Below, in pieces: positions 23,947 through 33,226 of a stretch of 55,739 nucleotides of DNA. Where the stretch lies: assembly GCA_050874905.1 (NCBI GenBank), contig JBNMLP010000019.1, positions 1 to 55,739 on the forward strand, read 5' to 3'. The notes beneath the pieces were generated by a model that saw nothing but the letters and a program-made list of their open reading frames with translations, had not been told where the DNA came from and did no database searches. A program made the translations under genes and the position numbers. The first letter of the stretch is position 1, and every line of letters starts with the position of its first letter. This stretch comes from NC2004 sp050874905. Lineage in GTDB: Bacteria > Bacillota > Clostridia > Lachnospirales > Lachnospiraceae.

Positions 23947-25394
23947 AAAAAATCGGTTTCAAGCAGAGAGTAAGGACATGGATAACAAGTGTGGCGGCAG
24001 GTGTGCTTTTGTTTGGGGTACTGGCAGGAGGCACTGTACATGCTGTGACACAGGAAGAACATCAGGCGTTGAATAAGGGTATTGATGTTTCAGAATTTAA
24101 TGGCGTGGTCAATTATGAGCCGGTTAAAAAGGCAGGCATTACTTATGTGATGATACGGACCGGAGCGGGAAAGTCGTATTCTGACCAGTGGTTTGAAAAT
24201 AACTATGACCAGGCGGGACAATGGGCTTTAAAGCGGGGCGTCTATCATTACAGTTATGCAACGACAGTAGAGGACGCAAAGCAAGAGGCGAAGGCTTGTT
24301 TAAAGCTTTTGGCAGGGCGGAAGCTGGAACTTCCGGTTGCTTATGATATTGAAGAGGATAAAATTTTTGAGACAGGGATCGAAAATGTGACAGCGATCGC
24401 ACAGGCATTTTGCGAGGAGATTAAAAATGCAGGCTATGAGCCGATGGTTTACACATATTTAAACCGACTGAATGATTCTTTTGATTATGATACGATCTCA
24501 CAGTACAAATTATGGGTAGCCAGTTATGATGTGGATTATCCAAACTATGCACATCCATACTATATGTGGCAATATAAGGTGTCTAGTGTGTCGGGAGCCA
24601 ATACTTCCAAAGGAGAATGTGATGTCAACTATATTTATGAGCAGTTTACCGAAGCGTCTGCCATTACCCTTGATCAGACGGAGCTTTCCCTGCAGTTAGG
24701 TGAGGGGCTTGTTTCTGCGATGCAGTTGACTGCCACGGTCAATCCGGAAGCATCTAACCGGCATGTAAACTGGAGAAGTGAGGATGAAAAGGTTGCGACT
24801 GTCGATCAGAACGGACAGGTGACGGCAGTGGCCAACGGAACAACAACGATCGTTGCCGCAACTGTAAATGGTGTGGAGGCGCAGGCTACGGTTACGGTGA
24901 CTACACCGGCAACGGCGATCGAGGTAGGAAACAAAAGCCTCACGATTGGAAAAAAAGAGAAGTTTCATATTATTCCGGTTCTGACACCGGAGACTTCCAC
25001 GGATCAGACACATTATGAGAGTGCTGATGAGAGCATTGTCAAAGTGGAAAAGGATGGCAGTCTGACCGGTAAAAAAATTGGAAAAACTGAAATTACCTGT
25101 ACGACGGACAGTGGAGTTTCCAAAACCGTGACGGTGACTGTGAAAAAAGCACCGTGGTATTTAAGTGGACTTCCACTGTTTAAGAGTATGAAGGTATCTG
25201 AAACCTATCAGATGCATTTGAAAATGCCGAAAAATTCTGCCAGCAACCAGATGGATTATTATTCTCGTAATGTATATCGGGTTTCCATCAGCGAGGATGG
25301 TCTCGTGACAGCATTAAAACCAGGCTGGTGCATTTTGCGGGTAAAAACATATAATGGAAAAAGAGAATGGATGCTCGTTCATGTGAAAGAGTAG
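23943..25394 (+). CDS. Secreted GH25 lysozyme with Big2 repeats
   Basis: A 483-residue exported wall hydrolase. A signal peptide (residues ~1-35) is followed by a GH25 muramidase domain (~45-235): D48 in GIDVSEFNG, D135-I-E137 in AYDIEED, and MWQYKV near its end. Then come two bacterial Ig-like group 2 domains (~240-317 and ~320-400) with the typical WRSEDEKVATVDQNGQVTAV and YESADESIVKVEKDG cores, and a third partial domain at the end. GH25 enzymes cut beta-1,4 bonds of N-acetylmuramic acid. The Big2 modules probably bind the wall or glycans. Confidence 0.9.
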   Translation: MKKIGFKQRVRTWITSVAAGVLLFGVLAGGTVHAVTQEEHQALNKGIDVSEFNGVVNYEPVKKAGITYVMIRTGAGKSYSDQWFENNYDQAGQWALKRGVYHYSYATTVEDAKQEAKACLKLLAGRKLELPVAYDIEEDKIFETGIENVTAIAQAFCEEIKNAGYEPMVYTYLNRLNDSFDYDTISQYKLWVASYDVDYPNYAHPYYMWQYKVSSVSGANTSKGECDVNYIYEQFTEASAITLDQTELSLQLGEGLVSAMQLTATVNPEASNRHVNWRSEDEKVATVDQNGQVTAVANGTTTIVAATVNGVEAQATVTVTTPATAIEVGNKSLTIGKKEKFHIIPVLTPETSTDQTHYESADESIVKVEKDGSLTGKKIGKTEITCTTDSGVSKTVTVTVKKAPWYLSGLPLFKSMKVSETYQMHLKMPKNSASNQMDYYSRNVYRVSISEDGLVTALKPGWCILRVKTYNGKREWMLVHVKE

Positions 25395-25406
25395 GGGGTG
25401 TGAGAT

Positions 25407-26576
25407 TTGAAACGTGTAATTTGGATCGTATTAGATAGTGTAGGAATGGGAGAACTTCCGGATGCAGATCGTTTTGGTGATGTGGGAGCAAACACGATTG
25501 CTTCTGCGGCGCAGGCGGTGCCGGATTTTGACCTGCCGCATATGAGAATGTTAGGATATGGCAATATTGATGGAATGAAGGGGGTAAAACCGGTAGCAGA
25601 GCCGATCGGAGCATATGGAAAGTTAGCAGAGCTTTCCAACGGAAAAGATACGACGATCGGTCACTGGGAAATGACTGGAATCTATACTCCAAAAGCGTTT
25701 CCTACCTATCCGGATGGATTTCCGGAGGAGATCATGCAGGCATTTTTGGAACAGACCAAAGTCAAAGGATATTATGGTAATAAAGTAGCGTCCGGAACAA
25801 AGATCATAGAGGAATATGGGGCGGATCAGTTATTGACCGGTTATCCGATCATTTACACTTCTGCGGACAGCGTATTTCAGATTGCTGCACACGAAGATGT
25901 GATCCCACTGGAAAGACTGTATGAGATGTGCCGGATTGCCAGAGAGATCCTTCAAGGAGAGCATGAAGTTGCCCGCGTGATCGCACGACCGTTTGTAGGT
26001 ACACCGGGACAGTTTAAGCGCACGGCAAATCGCCGGGATTTTTCCAAGCTGCCGGATTCCAACAATGCGCTGATGGATTTAAAAAATGCAGGTTATACGG
26101 TGGCGGCAGTTGGTAAGATCGAGGATATTTTTGCAGGTGTGGGAATCACGGATGCCATTCATACCAAGGATAATATGGATGGGATGGATCAGACGCTTCA
26201 ATATATGAAAACGGTGGAGAACGGATTGATCTTTACGAATCTGGTGGAATTTGATTCCAGTTGGGGACATCGAAGAGATGCGGTGTCCTATGCCAAAGGA
26301 CTGATGGCATTTGACGCCCGTTTAAAAGAAGTGATGGATGCGATGGGCGAGAATGACATTTTGATGATCACGGCAGATCATGGCTGTGATCCTTGCTTTA
26401 AAGGCACTGATCATACAAGAGAGTATGTTCCGATCCTGGCTTATAAAAAAGGGATGCTCGGCATTAATCTCGGAACAGGAAAGACATTTGCCAACATTGG
26501 ACAGACGGTATGTGAGTATTTTGGTGTGGAAGCCATTCCTTATGGAGAGAGCTTTCTGCCACAATTGATTTTATAA
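25407..26576 (+). CDS. deoB: Phosphopentomutase
   Basis: A 389-residue enzyme interconverting (deoxy)ribose-1-phosphate and (deoxy)ribose-5-phosphate in nucleoside salvage. Metal ligands of the alkaline-phosphatase fold are visible in IVLDSVGMG (N-terminal Asp), TTIGHWEM, EFDSSWGHRRD, TADHGCDP and TDHTREYVP. The length is typical. The start is TTG 25407 with GGGGGTG 6 bases upstream. It forms a salvage pair with pdp, 18 bases downstream. Confidence 0.96.
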   Translation: MKRVIWIVLDSVGMGELPDADRFGDVGANTIASAAQAVPDFDLPHMRMLGYGNIDGMKGVKPVAEPIGAYGKLAELSNGKDTTIGHWEMTGIYTPKAFPTYPDGFPEEIMQAFLEQTKVKGYYGNKVASGTKIIEEYGADQLLTGYPIIYTSADSVFQIAAHEDVIPLERLYEMCRIAREILQGEHEVARVIARPFVGTPGQFKRTANRRDFSKLPDSNNALMDLKNAGYTVAAVGKIEDIFAGVGITDAIHTKDNMDGMDQTLQYMKTVENGLIFTNLVEFDSSWGHRRDAVSYAKGLMAFDARLKEVMDAMGENDILMITADHGCDPCFKGTDHTREYVPILAYKKGMLGINLGTGKTFANIGQTVCEYFGVEAIPYGESFLPQLIL

Positions 26577-26594
26577 GAAAAGGGGGAATGTCCC

Positions 26595-27911
26595 ATGAGA
26601 ATGTATGATATGATCGAAAAAAAGAAGCAGGGGCAGACGTTGAGCAAGGAAGAGATTCAATATGTTGTCATGGGTTATACCAAAGGAGAGATTCCGGACT
26701 ATCAGATGGCAGCCTTTTTGATGGCAGTTTATTTTCAGGGGATGAATGATCAGGAAACTGTTGATCTTACGATGGCGATGGCAGAAAGCGGGGATCAACT
26801 GGATCTTTCTAAGATCCATGGCATTAAAGTGGACAAACACAGTACCGGAGGGGTGGGAGATAAAACTTCTCTGATCATCGGACCGATGCTTGCCTGCCTT
26901 GGGATTCCCGTTGCCAAAATAAGTGGACGGGGACTGGGACATACCGGAGGAACGATCGATAAGCTGGAGAGCTTTACCGGATTTTCTACGACACTTTCTG
27001 AGCAGGATTTTATTGATCAGGTGAATGACATTTCTTTTGCACTGGTCGGACAGACTGCCAATCTTGCACCGGCGGATAAGAAGATCTATGCGCTTCGTGA
27101 TGTCACGGCTACCGTGAACCAGAAAAGTCTGATCGCAAGCTCGATCATGAGTAAGAAGATCGCGGCTGGGGCGGATGTCATTGTGCTGGATGTTAAGACA
27201 GGTTCCGGAGCATTTATGGAAACTGTGGAAGAAGCAAAAGAGCTTGCTAAAACTATGGTGTCCATCGGTACGATGGTAGGCAGGGAAACGATTGCTGTGA
27301 TCTCGGATATGAACGAGCCACTCGGCCATAATGTGGGAAATGCGCTTGAAATGCAGGAAGTGATTGAAGTGCTTCATGGCAGAGGAGAGGAACGGTTGCG
27401 AGAGCTTTCCCTTACTCTGGCATCCTATATGGTATTGGGAGCAAAAAAGGCAGTTACGTTAGAAGAAGCCAGAGCTCTTCTGGAGGAAACGATCACAAGT
27501 GGTGCTGCGTTGAAAAAACTGGCGGAGTTTGTGGCGCGTCAGGGTGGAAATGCAGAGCAGGTGAAAGATCCTTCCCTGCTAGAGATCGCGGCAGAGCAAA
27601 AAGATGTGACCCTTCCTGCCAGTGGTTATCTTGCCTCCTGCGTGACAAAGGAGGTCGGTATGGCTTCCCTGCTTTTAGGCGGAGGTCGGGAAACGAAAGA
27701 AAGTGAGATCGATCTAAGTGTAGGAATTGTTCTGCACAAGAAGCTCGGAGATTACGTAAAAGAAAGCGAGCCGGTTGCTACCATTTACGGAAATGATAAG
27801 GAAAAAATAGAGGCTGCTGCTGCACGTTTGCGAGCTGCGTATACTGTAACAACAGAAAAGCCGGTGGTACGTCCGCTTATTTACGATGTGATCACGAAGG
27901 ATTCTTTCTAA
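26595..27911 (+). CDS. pdp: Pyrimidine-nucleoside phosphorylase
   Basis: A 438-residue phosphorylase splitting uridine, thymidine or deoxyuridine into base and pentose-1-phosphate, which deoB then converts. The family signature SGRGLGHTGGTIDKLE is present, as are KVDKHSTGGVGDKTS (phosphate site) and DVKTGSGAFM. The length equals that of Bacillus Pdp. GGGGGAATG precedes the start, and it is cotranscribed with deoB. Confidence 0.95.
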   Translation: MRMYDMIEKKKQGQTLSKEEIQYVVMGYTKGEIPDYQMAAFLMAVYFQGMNDQETVDLTMAMAESGDQLDLSKIHGIKVDKHSTGGVGDKTSLIIGPMLACLGIPVAKISGRGLGHTGGTIDKLESFTGFSTTLSEQDFIDQVNDISFALVGQTANLAPADKKIYALRDVTATVNQKSLIASSIMSKKIAAGADVIVLDVKTGSGAFMETVEEAKELAKTMVSIGTMVGRETIAVISDMNEPLGHNVGNALEMQEVIEVLHGRGEERLRELSLTLASYMVLGAKKAVTLEEARALLEETITSGAALKKLAEFVARQGGNAEQVKDPSLLEIAAEQKDVTLPASGYLASCVTKEVGMASLLLGGGRETKESEIDLSVGIVLHKKLGDYVKESEPVATIYGNDKEKIEAAAARLRAAYTVTTEKPVVRPLIYDVITKDSF

Positions 27912-27981
27912 AAATAGAAATGACTAATTTGTTAATGTTTGGAATACACTAGAAACAAGAATAGAATAAGGAAATGTTTCT

Positions 27982-29205
27982 ATGCAAGGTGTTGTGTTAC
28001 ACAGAGGGAAAAAGGGGATCACAGTATTTCTTCTTGTTCTGTTACTGCTGATTTCCTGTCTCCCGGTTTCTTCCAAAGCGAAAGATGTGGAAGAAAAGCA
28101 GAAGGCTTCAATGACGGAGGCTCTGACACTTACAGCAGAATCAGCGGTACTGTTAGAGCCTTACACGGGTACGGTGCTTTATGAAAAGGAGAAAGACAAA
28201 GTGCTAAAACCAGCCAGTGTTACCAAGATCATGACGCTGTTATTGATCATGGAGGCGATGCAGAACAAGCAGTTTACTTATGATGATACGGTGACGGTAA
28301 GTGCACATGCTGCCAGTATGGGCGGTTCTCAGGTATTTTTAGAAGAAGGTGAGACACAGACCGTAAAGGATATGCTCAAATGTATCGTGGTATCCTCTGC
28401 AAATGATGCCTGTGTGGCGATGGCAGAATATGTCGCAGGCAGTGAAGAAGCATTTGTTGATCAGATGAATAAGAGGGCAGAAGCACTGGGCATGAAACAT
28501 ACCCATTTTGTAAATGCTTGTGGACTTGATGCGAAGGGACATGTGACTACTGCTTATGACATTGCTTTGATGGCGAGAGAGCTTACAGTAAAGCATCCGG
28601 AGATCTTTGAATTTACAACGATCTGGATGGATACCATTACTCATAAAACCGCAAAAGGAACAAAGGAATTTGGCCTTTCTAATACAAACAAATTGATCCG
28701 CCATTACGAGGGGGCAACTGGTTTAAAAACAGGCTCTACCTCCGAGGCGAAGTTCTGCCTTTGTGCAACCGCAAGTAGAAAGGGACTGGATCTGATCAGT
28801 GTCGTTATGGCGTGCCCGGATTCCAAGGCGCGGCAGAAGGATGCGGCAGCACTGCTGGATTATGGATTCGGTTCCTGCCGCCTTTATAAAGATGAAGTTC
28901 CTCTTGCGAAAACTGTCAGGATTCCGGTAAGTGCGGGGAAGAAAAAAACTGTTGCGGCAGAAGGGAAAGAGCCGTTTTATTATGTACTTTCAAATGGGAA
29001 GGAGCATACGATCCGTAAGAAGGTCACTTGTAAAAAACAGGTGAGTGCTCCGGTCAAAAAGGGAACCAAGGTTGGAATGGTGTCTTATTACGATGGAAAG
29101 AAGAAAATTGGAGAGAGCAGTATCATAGCAACTCAGACCGTGAAGCCATGGAATTACTGGGATTGTCTCAAACAGGTAACAACCGGATATATGCTTACAC
29201 GATAA
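27982..29205 (+). CDS. D-alanyl-D-alanine carboxypeptidase (DacF-like)
   Basis: A 407-residue low-molecular-weight penicillin-binding protein, trimming the terminal D-Ala of peptidoglycan stem peptides outside the membrane. A hydrophobic signal segment (~11-30) is followed by the three class A motifs: S79-V-T-K82, S139-A-N141 and K249-T-G251. The C-terminal domain has the beta-rich PBP5-type fold and may anchor the protein to the membrane. A second carboxypeptidase lies at 33227. Confidence 0.93.
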   Translation: MQGVVLHRGKKGITVFLLVLLLLISCLPVSSKAKDVEEKQKASMTEALTLTAESAVLLEPYTGTVLYEKEKDKVLKPASVTKIMTLLLIMEAMQNKQFTYDDTVTVSAHAASMGGSQVFLEEGETQTVKDMLKCIVVSSANDACVAMAEYVAGSEEAFVDQMNKRAEALGMKHTHFVNACGLDAKGHVTTAYDIALMARELTVKHPEIFEFTTIWMDTITHKTAKGTKEFGLSNTNKLIRHYEGATGLKTGSTSEAKFCLCATASRKGLDLISVVMACPDSKARQKDAAALLDYGFGSCRLYKDEVPLAKTVRIPVSAGKKKTVAAEGKEPFYYVLSNGKEHTIRKKVTCKKQVSAPVKKGTKVGMVSYYDGKKKIGESSIIATQTVKPWNYWDCLKQVTTGYMLTR

Positions 29206-29227
29206 AGAAAGGATAAGAACATACACT

Positions 29228-30082
29228 ATGATGATCGTCTTTATAATTTTATTGGTATCATTGCTGCTGTTTTTCTGGTGTACAGTCGAAAACCATATGC
29301 TGCTTGTACATGAGTATACAGTTTCCGATGATGCGCTTCCGGATGCGTTTTCCGGAAAGAAGATCGTATATCTTGTGGATCTTCACAATACCCGTTATGG
29401 GAAGGACAATCAAAGACTAAAAGAGAAAATAGCAGCACAGGATCCGGATTATGTGTTCGTTGGAGGAGATTTTTTGTCCAAAGCAGATACGGAGTTTTCT
29501 GCATCTATTGATCTGCTTGTTTTTTTGACGAAGCGTTATCCGGTTTACTTTGCAAATGGTAATCATGAGACAAAGATGAAATGTTATCCGGAACGTTACC
29601 ATGATCAATATGCGCAGTTTTATCAGATGGCCAAAGGACTTGGTGTACGTTTTTTATCAAATGAGACGATCTTACTGCGGGAAGGAAAAGATTTTATTTA
29701 TCTGGATGCACTGGAACTTCCACTTTCGTATTTCTCCCATGGAAAACAGGTGGAGTTTACCAAAAAGGAAATGTCAAAGCTGATAAAAAGAAAAGCAGGG
29801 GGATATCACATTTTACTGGCGCATAGTCCTAATTATTTTGAAACCTATGCGAAGTGGGGAGCGGATATCACGCTTTCCGGTCATAACCACGGTGGTATGG
29901 CAAGAATACCGGGGGTGTGTGGAGTGCTGTCGCCGCAGGCAAGAATTTTCCCGAAGTATACGAAGGGACTGTATCAGATTGATACGCATCGTATGATCGT
30001 TTCTGCGGGATTAGGCTCCCATACGATCCGGGTTCGCTTTTTTAATCCACCGGAGCTGCTTGCAATCACTTTGCAAAAATAG
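29228..30082 (+). CDS. Membrane-anchored metallophosphoesterase
   Basis: A 284-residue calcineurin-like phosphoesterase. An N-terminal membrane segment (~2-17) is followed by the metal-binding blocks LVDLHNTRYG, GGDFLSK, GNHETK, LLAHSP and SGHNHGG. The D-x-H, GD, GNH and GHxH blocks are intact although the first is slightly altered. Homologues include YkuE/YaeI-type enzymes near lipid and wall metabolism; the substrate is unknown. Either ATG 29228 or 29231 could start it. Confidence 0.87.
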   Translation: MMIVFIILLVSLLLFFWCTVENHMLLVHEYTVSDDALPDAFSGKKIVYLVDLHNTRYGKDNQRLKEKIAAQDPDYVFVGGDFLSKADTEFSASIDLLVFLTKRYPVYFANGNHETKMKCYPERYHDQYAQFYQMAKGLGVRFLSNETILLREGKDFIYLDALELPLSYFSHGKQVEFTKKEMSKLIKRKAGGYHILLAHSPNYFETYAKWGADITLSGHNHGGMARIPGVCGVLSPQARIFPKYTKGLYQIDTHRMIVSAGLGSHTIRVRFFNPPELLAITLQK

Positions 30083-30088
30083 TATGAT
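30060..30088 (+). promoter_or_regulatory. Promoter of scpAB
   Basis: TTGCAA (30060-30065), a 17-base spacer and TATGAT (30083-30088) lie within and just after the end of the metallophosphoesterase gene. Transcription would start about 30095, too close to ATG 30100, which supports ATG 30136 as the scpA start. Confidence 0.55.
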
Positions 30089-30135
30089 ACTAGGGTTAAA
30101 TGGGAAAGATTGACAGACAAGGAAAGGATCTTTGG

Positions 30136-30894
30136 ATGGAAGAAATTGCATACAAGCTGGAAGTATTTGAAGGTCCGCTGGATCTGCTGCTTCACTTGAT
30201 TGAAAAAAACAAAGTTAATATTTATGATATTCCGATTGTAGAGATCACCAGACAGTACCTTGAGTATATGGCGCAGATGGAACGGTCCGACATGAATGTG
30301 ATGAGTGAGTTCCTGGTGATGGCGGCAACGCTGCTTCGGATCAAATCAAAGATGCTTCTTCCAAAAGAAGAAAAGGAGGAAGAGGAGGAATCCATTGATC
30401 CGAGACAGGAATTGGTAGAGCGGCTGATTGAATACAAAAAGTACAAATATGCCGCACAGGAATTAAAAGATATGGAAATTGATGCGGGACATTCCTTTTA
30501 TAAGAAAAAAGAAATTCCAAAGGAAGTACAGGAATATCAGGAGGAGATCGATCCATATGAGATCGTCTCTGAGATGGATCTGAATCTTGCAAAGCTTAAC
30601 ACCATTTTTCAGGATGTGCTGAAGCGGATGACGGATAAGGTTGATCCGGTCCGTTCCAAATTCGGACGCATTGAAAAAGAAAAAATCAGTGTGGATGACA
30701 AAATGAAAGCGATCAGGGAACGGATGCGTGGATTGAGTGGTATCCATTTTCGCAGTTTGTTGGAGGCGCAAGCAACGAAGTTTGAAGTGGTGGTCACGTT
30801 TCTGGCCGTATTAGAGCTTGTTAAGACGGGGGCGATCATGGTGCGTCAGCAGGAACAGTTTTCAGAAATATATCTTGATTCACTGGAAGAGTAG
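30136..30894 (+). CDS. scpA: Segregation and condensation protein A
   Basis: The kleisin subunit of the SMC-ScpA-ScpB condensin, bridging SMC heads to organise and segregate chromosomes. The family start YKLEVFEGPLDLLLHLIEKN is seen at once, with DIPIVEITRQYLEY and the C-terminal winged-helix TFLAVLELVKTGAIMVRQ. The start at ATG 30136, with AAAGGA upstream, gives ~252 residues, normal for the family. An acidic stretch (EEKEEEEESIDP) lies mid-protein. scpB follows 20 bases later. Confidence 0.95.
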   Translation: MEEIAYKLEVFEGPLDLLLHLIEKNKVNIYDIPIVEITRQYLEYMAQMERSDMNVMSEFLVMAATLLRIKSKMLLPKEEKEEEEESIDPRQELVERLIEYKKYKYAAQELKDMEIDAGHSFYKKKEIPKEVQEYQEEIDPYEIVSEMDLNLAKLNTIFQDVLKRMTDKVDPVRSKFGRIEKEKISVDDKMKAIRERMRGLSGIHFRSLLEAQATKFEVVVTFLAVLELVKTGAIMVRQQEQFSEIYLDSLEE

Positions 30895-30914
30895 GAAGAT
30901 AGGAGCAAAGGGAC

Positions 30915-31487
30915 ATGGAATTAAACCAATTGTTGGGGGCGATTGAAGCCATCTTGTTTACGATGGGAGAAGCGGTTCCCGTGAAAGATATCGCAACAGC
31001 GATCGAACAGGACGAAGAAACCACGTGGAAATTGATCCATACCTTAAAGGATCAATTACATAAGGAAAAACGCGGGGTGCAGATCATTGAACTGGAAGAT
31101 GCTGTGCAGATGTGCACGAAGCAGGAATATTATGAGGTCCTGACAAGACTTGTGAATCAGCCGAAAAAGCATGTGCTGACAGATGTCATGTTGGAAACAC
31201 TTTCGATCATTGCTTACCGTCAGCCGGTGACAAGAGCACAGATTGAGGGAATTCGTGGAGTGAAATGTGATCATGCAGTGAATAAACTGATCGAATACAA
31301 TTTGGTGTGTGAGGTTGGAAGGCTTGATGCACCGGGACGCCCGCTCTTGTTTGGTACAACAGAAGATTTTCTGCGCTGCTTCGGTGTGACCTCTGTGGAG
31401 GATCTGCCGACAGTAGACGAGGTAAAGATGGAGGATATCAAGCAGGAAGCGTTAGAGGAAGCACAACTGGAATTAGAACTGTCATAA
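30915..31487 (+). CDS. scpB: Segregation and condensation protein B
   Basis: A 190-residue partner of ScpA with two winged-helix domains. Family features are GAIEAILFTMGEAVP at the start and ETLSIIAYRQPVTRAQIEGIRGV, GRLDAPGRPLLFGTT near the end. It starts 20 bases after scpA with AGGAG and AAGGG upstream. The acidic tail is common in clostridial ScpB. The unit scpA-scpB is followed by a cardiolipin synthase gene. Confidence 0.95.
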   Translation: MELNQLLGAIEAILFTMGEAVPVKDIATAIEQDEETTWKLIHTLKDQLHKEKRGVQIIELEDAVQMCTKQEYYEVLTRLVNQPKKHVLTDVMLETLSIIAYRQPVTRAQIEGIRGVKCDHAVNKLIEYNLVCEVGRLDAPGRPLLFGTTEDFLRCFGVTSVEDLPTVDEVKMEDIKQEALEEAQLELELS

Positions 31488-31506
31488 GGTAAGGAAGGTG
31501 GTTCTT

Positions 31507-33162
31507 TTGAAAGAGCATACACACAAAAAAAAGAAGAAACGTATCGAGGAGAATCTGCCGGAAGAAGTGGAGCAGATCGTAGTAAAGGAAAAATTAAAGC
31601 TGCATGAACGTCTGAAGGACAATGGACGAAAGAAGGTGCAGCAGCTTGTTTATGGCCGGACACTTCTCATCATTTTACTTTTGCTGCTGCAGATTGCCCT
31701 TTTGTTTACAATGTTTAACTGGATGAAGGATTATTCCTCTGCCATTTATGCATTGCTGGAGGTGTGTTCCATTGTAGTGGTTATTGTCGTGATCAATCGG
31801 CAGGAAAATCCGATGTTTAAACTTACATGGGTAATTCTGATCTTATCTCTGCCGGTGCTTGGTGCCATGCTTTATGTGTTTGTGCAGAGTCAGGCTGGAG
31901 TGAAGCTTGCTTCTTATAAAACAAGACTGTTGAATAAGGAGACAGAAAAATATCTGGAGCAATCGGATGAGGTGATGCAGCGCCTTTGTATGGATAATCC
32001 TCATTTGAAAGGGGTGGCGGGTTACATTCACCGTGCCTGTGGACATCCGGTCTATCAGCACACCAAGGTGGATTATTTTCCAATCGGAGAAGAGTATTTT
32101 CGCCAGCTTTTGGTTGATTTAAATAGTGCAAAAGAATTTATTTTTCTGGAGTACTTTATTATCAAAGAAGGTATTATGTGGTCATCCATTTTGGAGATCT
32201 TGAAAAAGAAAGCGGCAGAGGGAGTGGAAGTACGTGTTATGTATGATGGACTCTGTACTTTTACTGACGTACCGGCAGGTTACTATAAAACGTTGTGGAA
32301 ATACGGCATCAAGGGTAAGGTGTTTGGTTCGATCCGTCCGATCCTTACCACGGTACAGAATAACCGGGATCACCGGAAGATTGCAGTGATCGATGGAAAG
32401 ATTGCCTATACCGGAGGAGTGAATCTTGCAGATGAATACATTAACGAGATCAATCGTTTTGGTCACTGGAAGGATACGGGAATCCGGATTACCGGAGAAG
32501 CGGTGCAGAGCTTTACGGTGATGTTTTTGAATACATGGAACGGAGACGAACTGCGAAGGGAAGAGTATCGGCCGTATTTAAAAGATCGACATAGCTATGG
32601 AAATGTGACCAATGACGGATTTTTGATCCCATATGGAGATTGCCCGTTTGATGAATATAATGTGGCAAAGCATATTTATCTGAATGCGATCAGCTGCGCC
32701 ACAGATTATGTGCATATTATGACGCCGTACCTGATCCTTGATAACGAAACGATCGAAATACTCTGTTTTGCGGCAGACCGGGGCGTGGATGTCAAGATCA
32801 TTCTGCCACATGTGCCGGATAAAAAATATGCCTTCTGGCTGGCCAAAAGTTATTACAAGGAGCTGCTTCTTGCCGGGGTTAAGATTTATGAATACATTCC
32901 GGGTTTTGTCCATGCAAAGGGTATGGTGGCAGATGGAAGGTTTGCAGTAGTGGGAAGTTCTAATTTTGATTTTAGAAGTTTTTATCTGCATTATGAATGT
33001 GGTCTTCTGATGTACCGTAACAGTACGATAGCAGAAGTGGAGCAGGATATGCAAAAGACATTAAACCGCTGCAAAGAGGTGATATTAGAAGATCTGAAAT
33101 ATGAAAAGGGAATCGTGAAGCTCGTCGGAAAAGTGCTTCGCCTTGTGGCACCACTCATGTAG
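31507..33162 (+). CDS. cls: Cardiolipin synthase
   Basis: A ~551-residue phospholipase D-superfamily membrane enzyme joining two phosphatidylglycerols into cardiolipin. A basic N-terminus precedes two membrane segments and the PLDc_N region. Two HKD motifs follow: HRKIAVIDGKIAYTGG and HAKGMVADGRFAVVGSSNFD. The start is TTG 31507, with AAGGAAGG 8 bases upstream; the GTG at 31498 overlaps that site. The stop is inside the terminator at 33151. Confidence 0.95.
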   Translation: MKEHTHKKKKKRIEENLPEEVEQIVVKEKLKLHERLKDNGRKKVQQLVYGRTLLIILLLLLQIALLFTMFNWMKDYSSAIYALLEVCSIVVVIVVINRQENPMFKLTWVILILSLPVLGAMLYVFVQSQAGVKLASYKTRLLNKETEKYLEQSDEVMQRLCMDNPHLKGVAGYIHRACGHPVYQHTKVDYFPIGEEYFRQLLVDLNSAKEFIFLEYFIIKEGIMWSSILEILKKKAAEGVEVRVMYDGLCTFTDVPAGYYKTLWKYGIKGKVFGSIRPILTTVQNNRDHRKIAVIDGKIAYTGGVNLADEYINEINRFGHWKDTGIRITGEAVQSFTVMFLNTWNGDELRREEYRPYLKDRHSYGNVTNDGFLIPYGDCPFDEYNVAKHIYLNAISCATDYVHIMTPYLILDNETIEILCFAADRGVDVKIILPHVPDKKYAFWLAKSYYKELLLAGVKIYEYIPGFVHAKGMVADGRFAVVGSSNFDFRSFYLHYECGLLMYRNSTIAEVEQDMQKTLNRCKEVILEDLKYEKGIVKLVGKVLRLVAPLM

Positions 33163-33180
33163 TGGTGTCATATTTTTTGC
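33151..33180 (+). terminator. Intrinsic terminator after cls
   Basis: GGCACCACT pairs with AGTGGTGTC (one G-T wobble) around the CATGT loop that precedes the stop region, followed by ATATTTTTT. It ends the scpAB-cls unit. Confidence 0.75.
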
Positions 33181-33226
33181 ATTTTTCCATACAATGAGGA
33201 TAAGAAGGCGGAAAGATGGTACAGCT

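Noticed and set aside
26571..27377. Long minus-strand ORF (268 codons) opposite pdp
   Set aside because: It is antisense to a strongly conserved enzyme, lacks a ribosome site and shows no known motif; it is a shadow of GC-biased codons.
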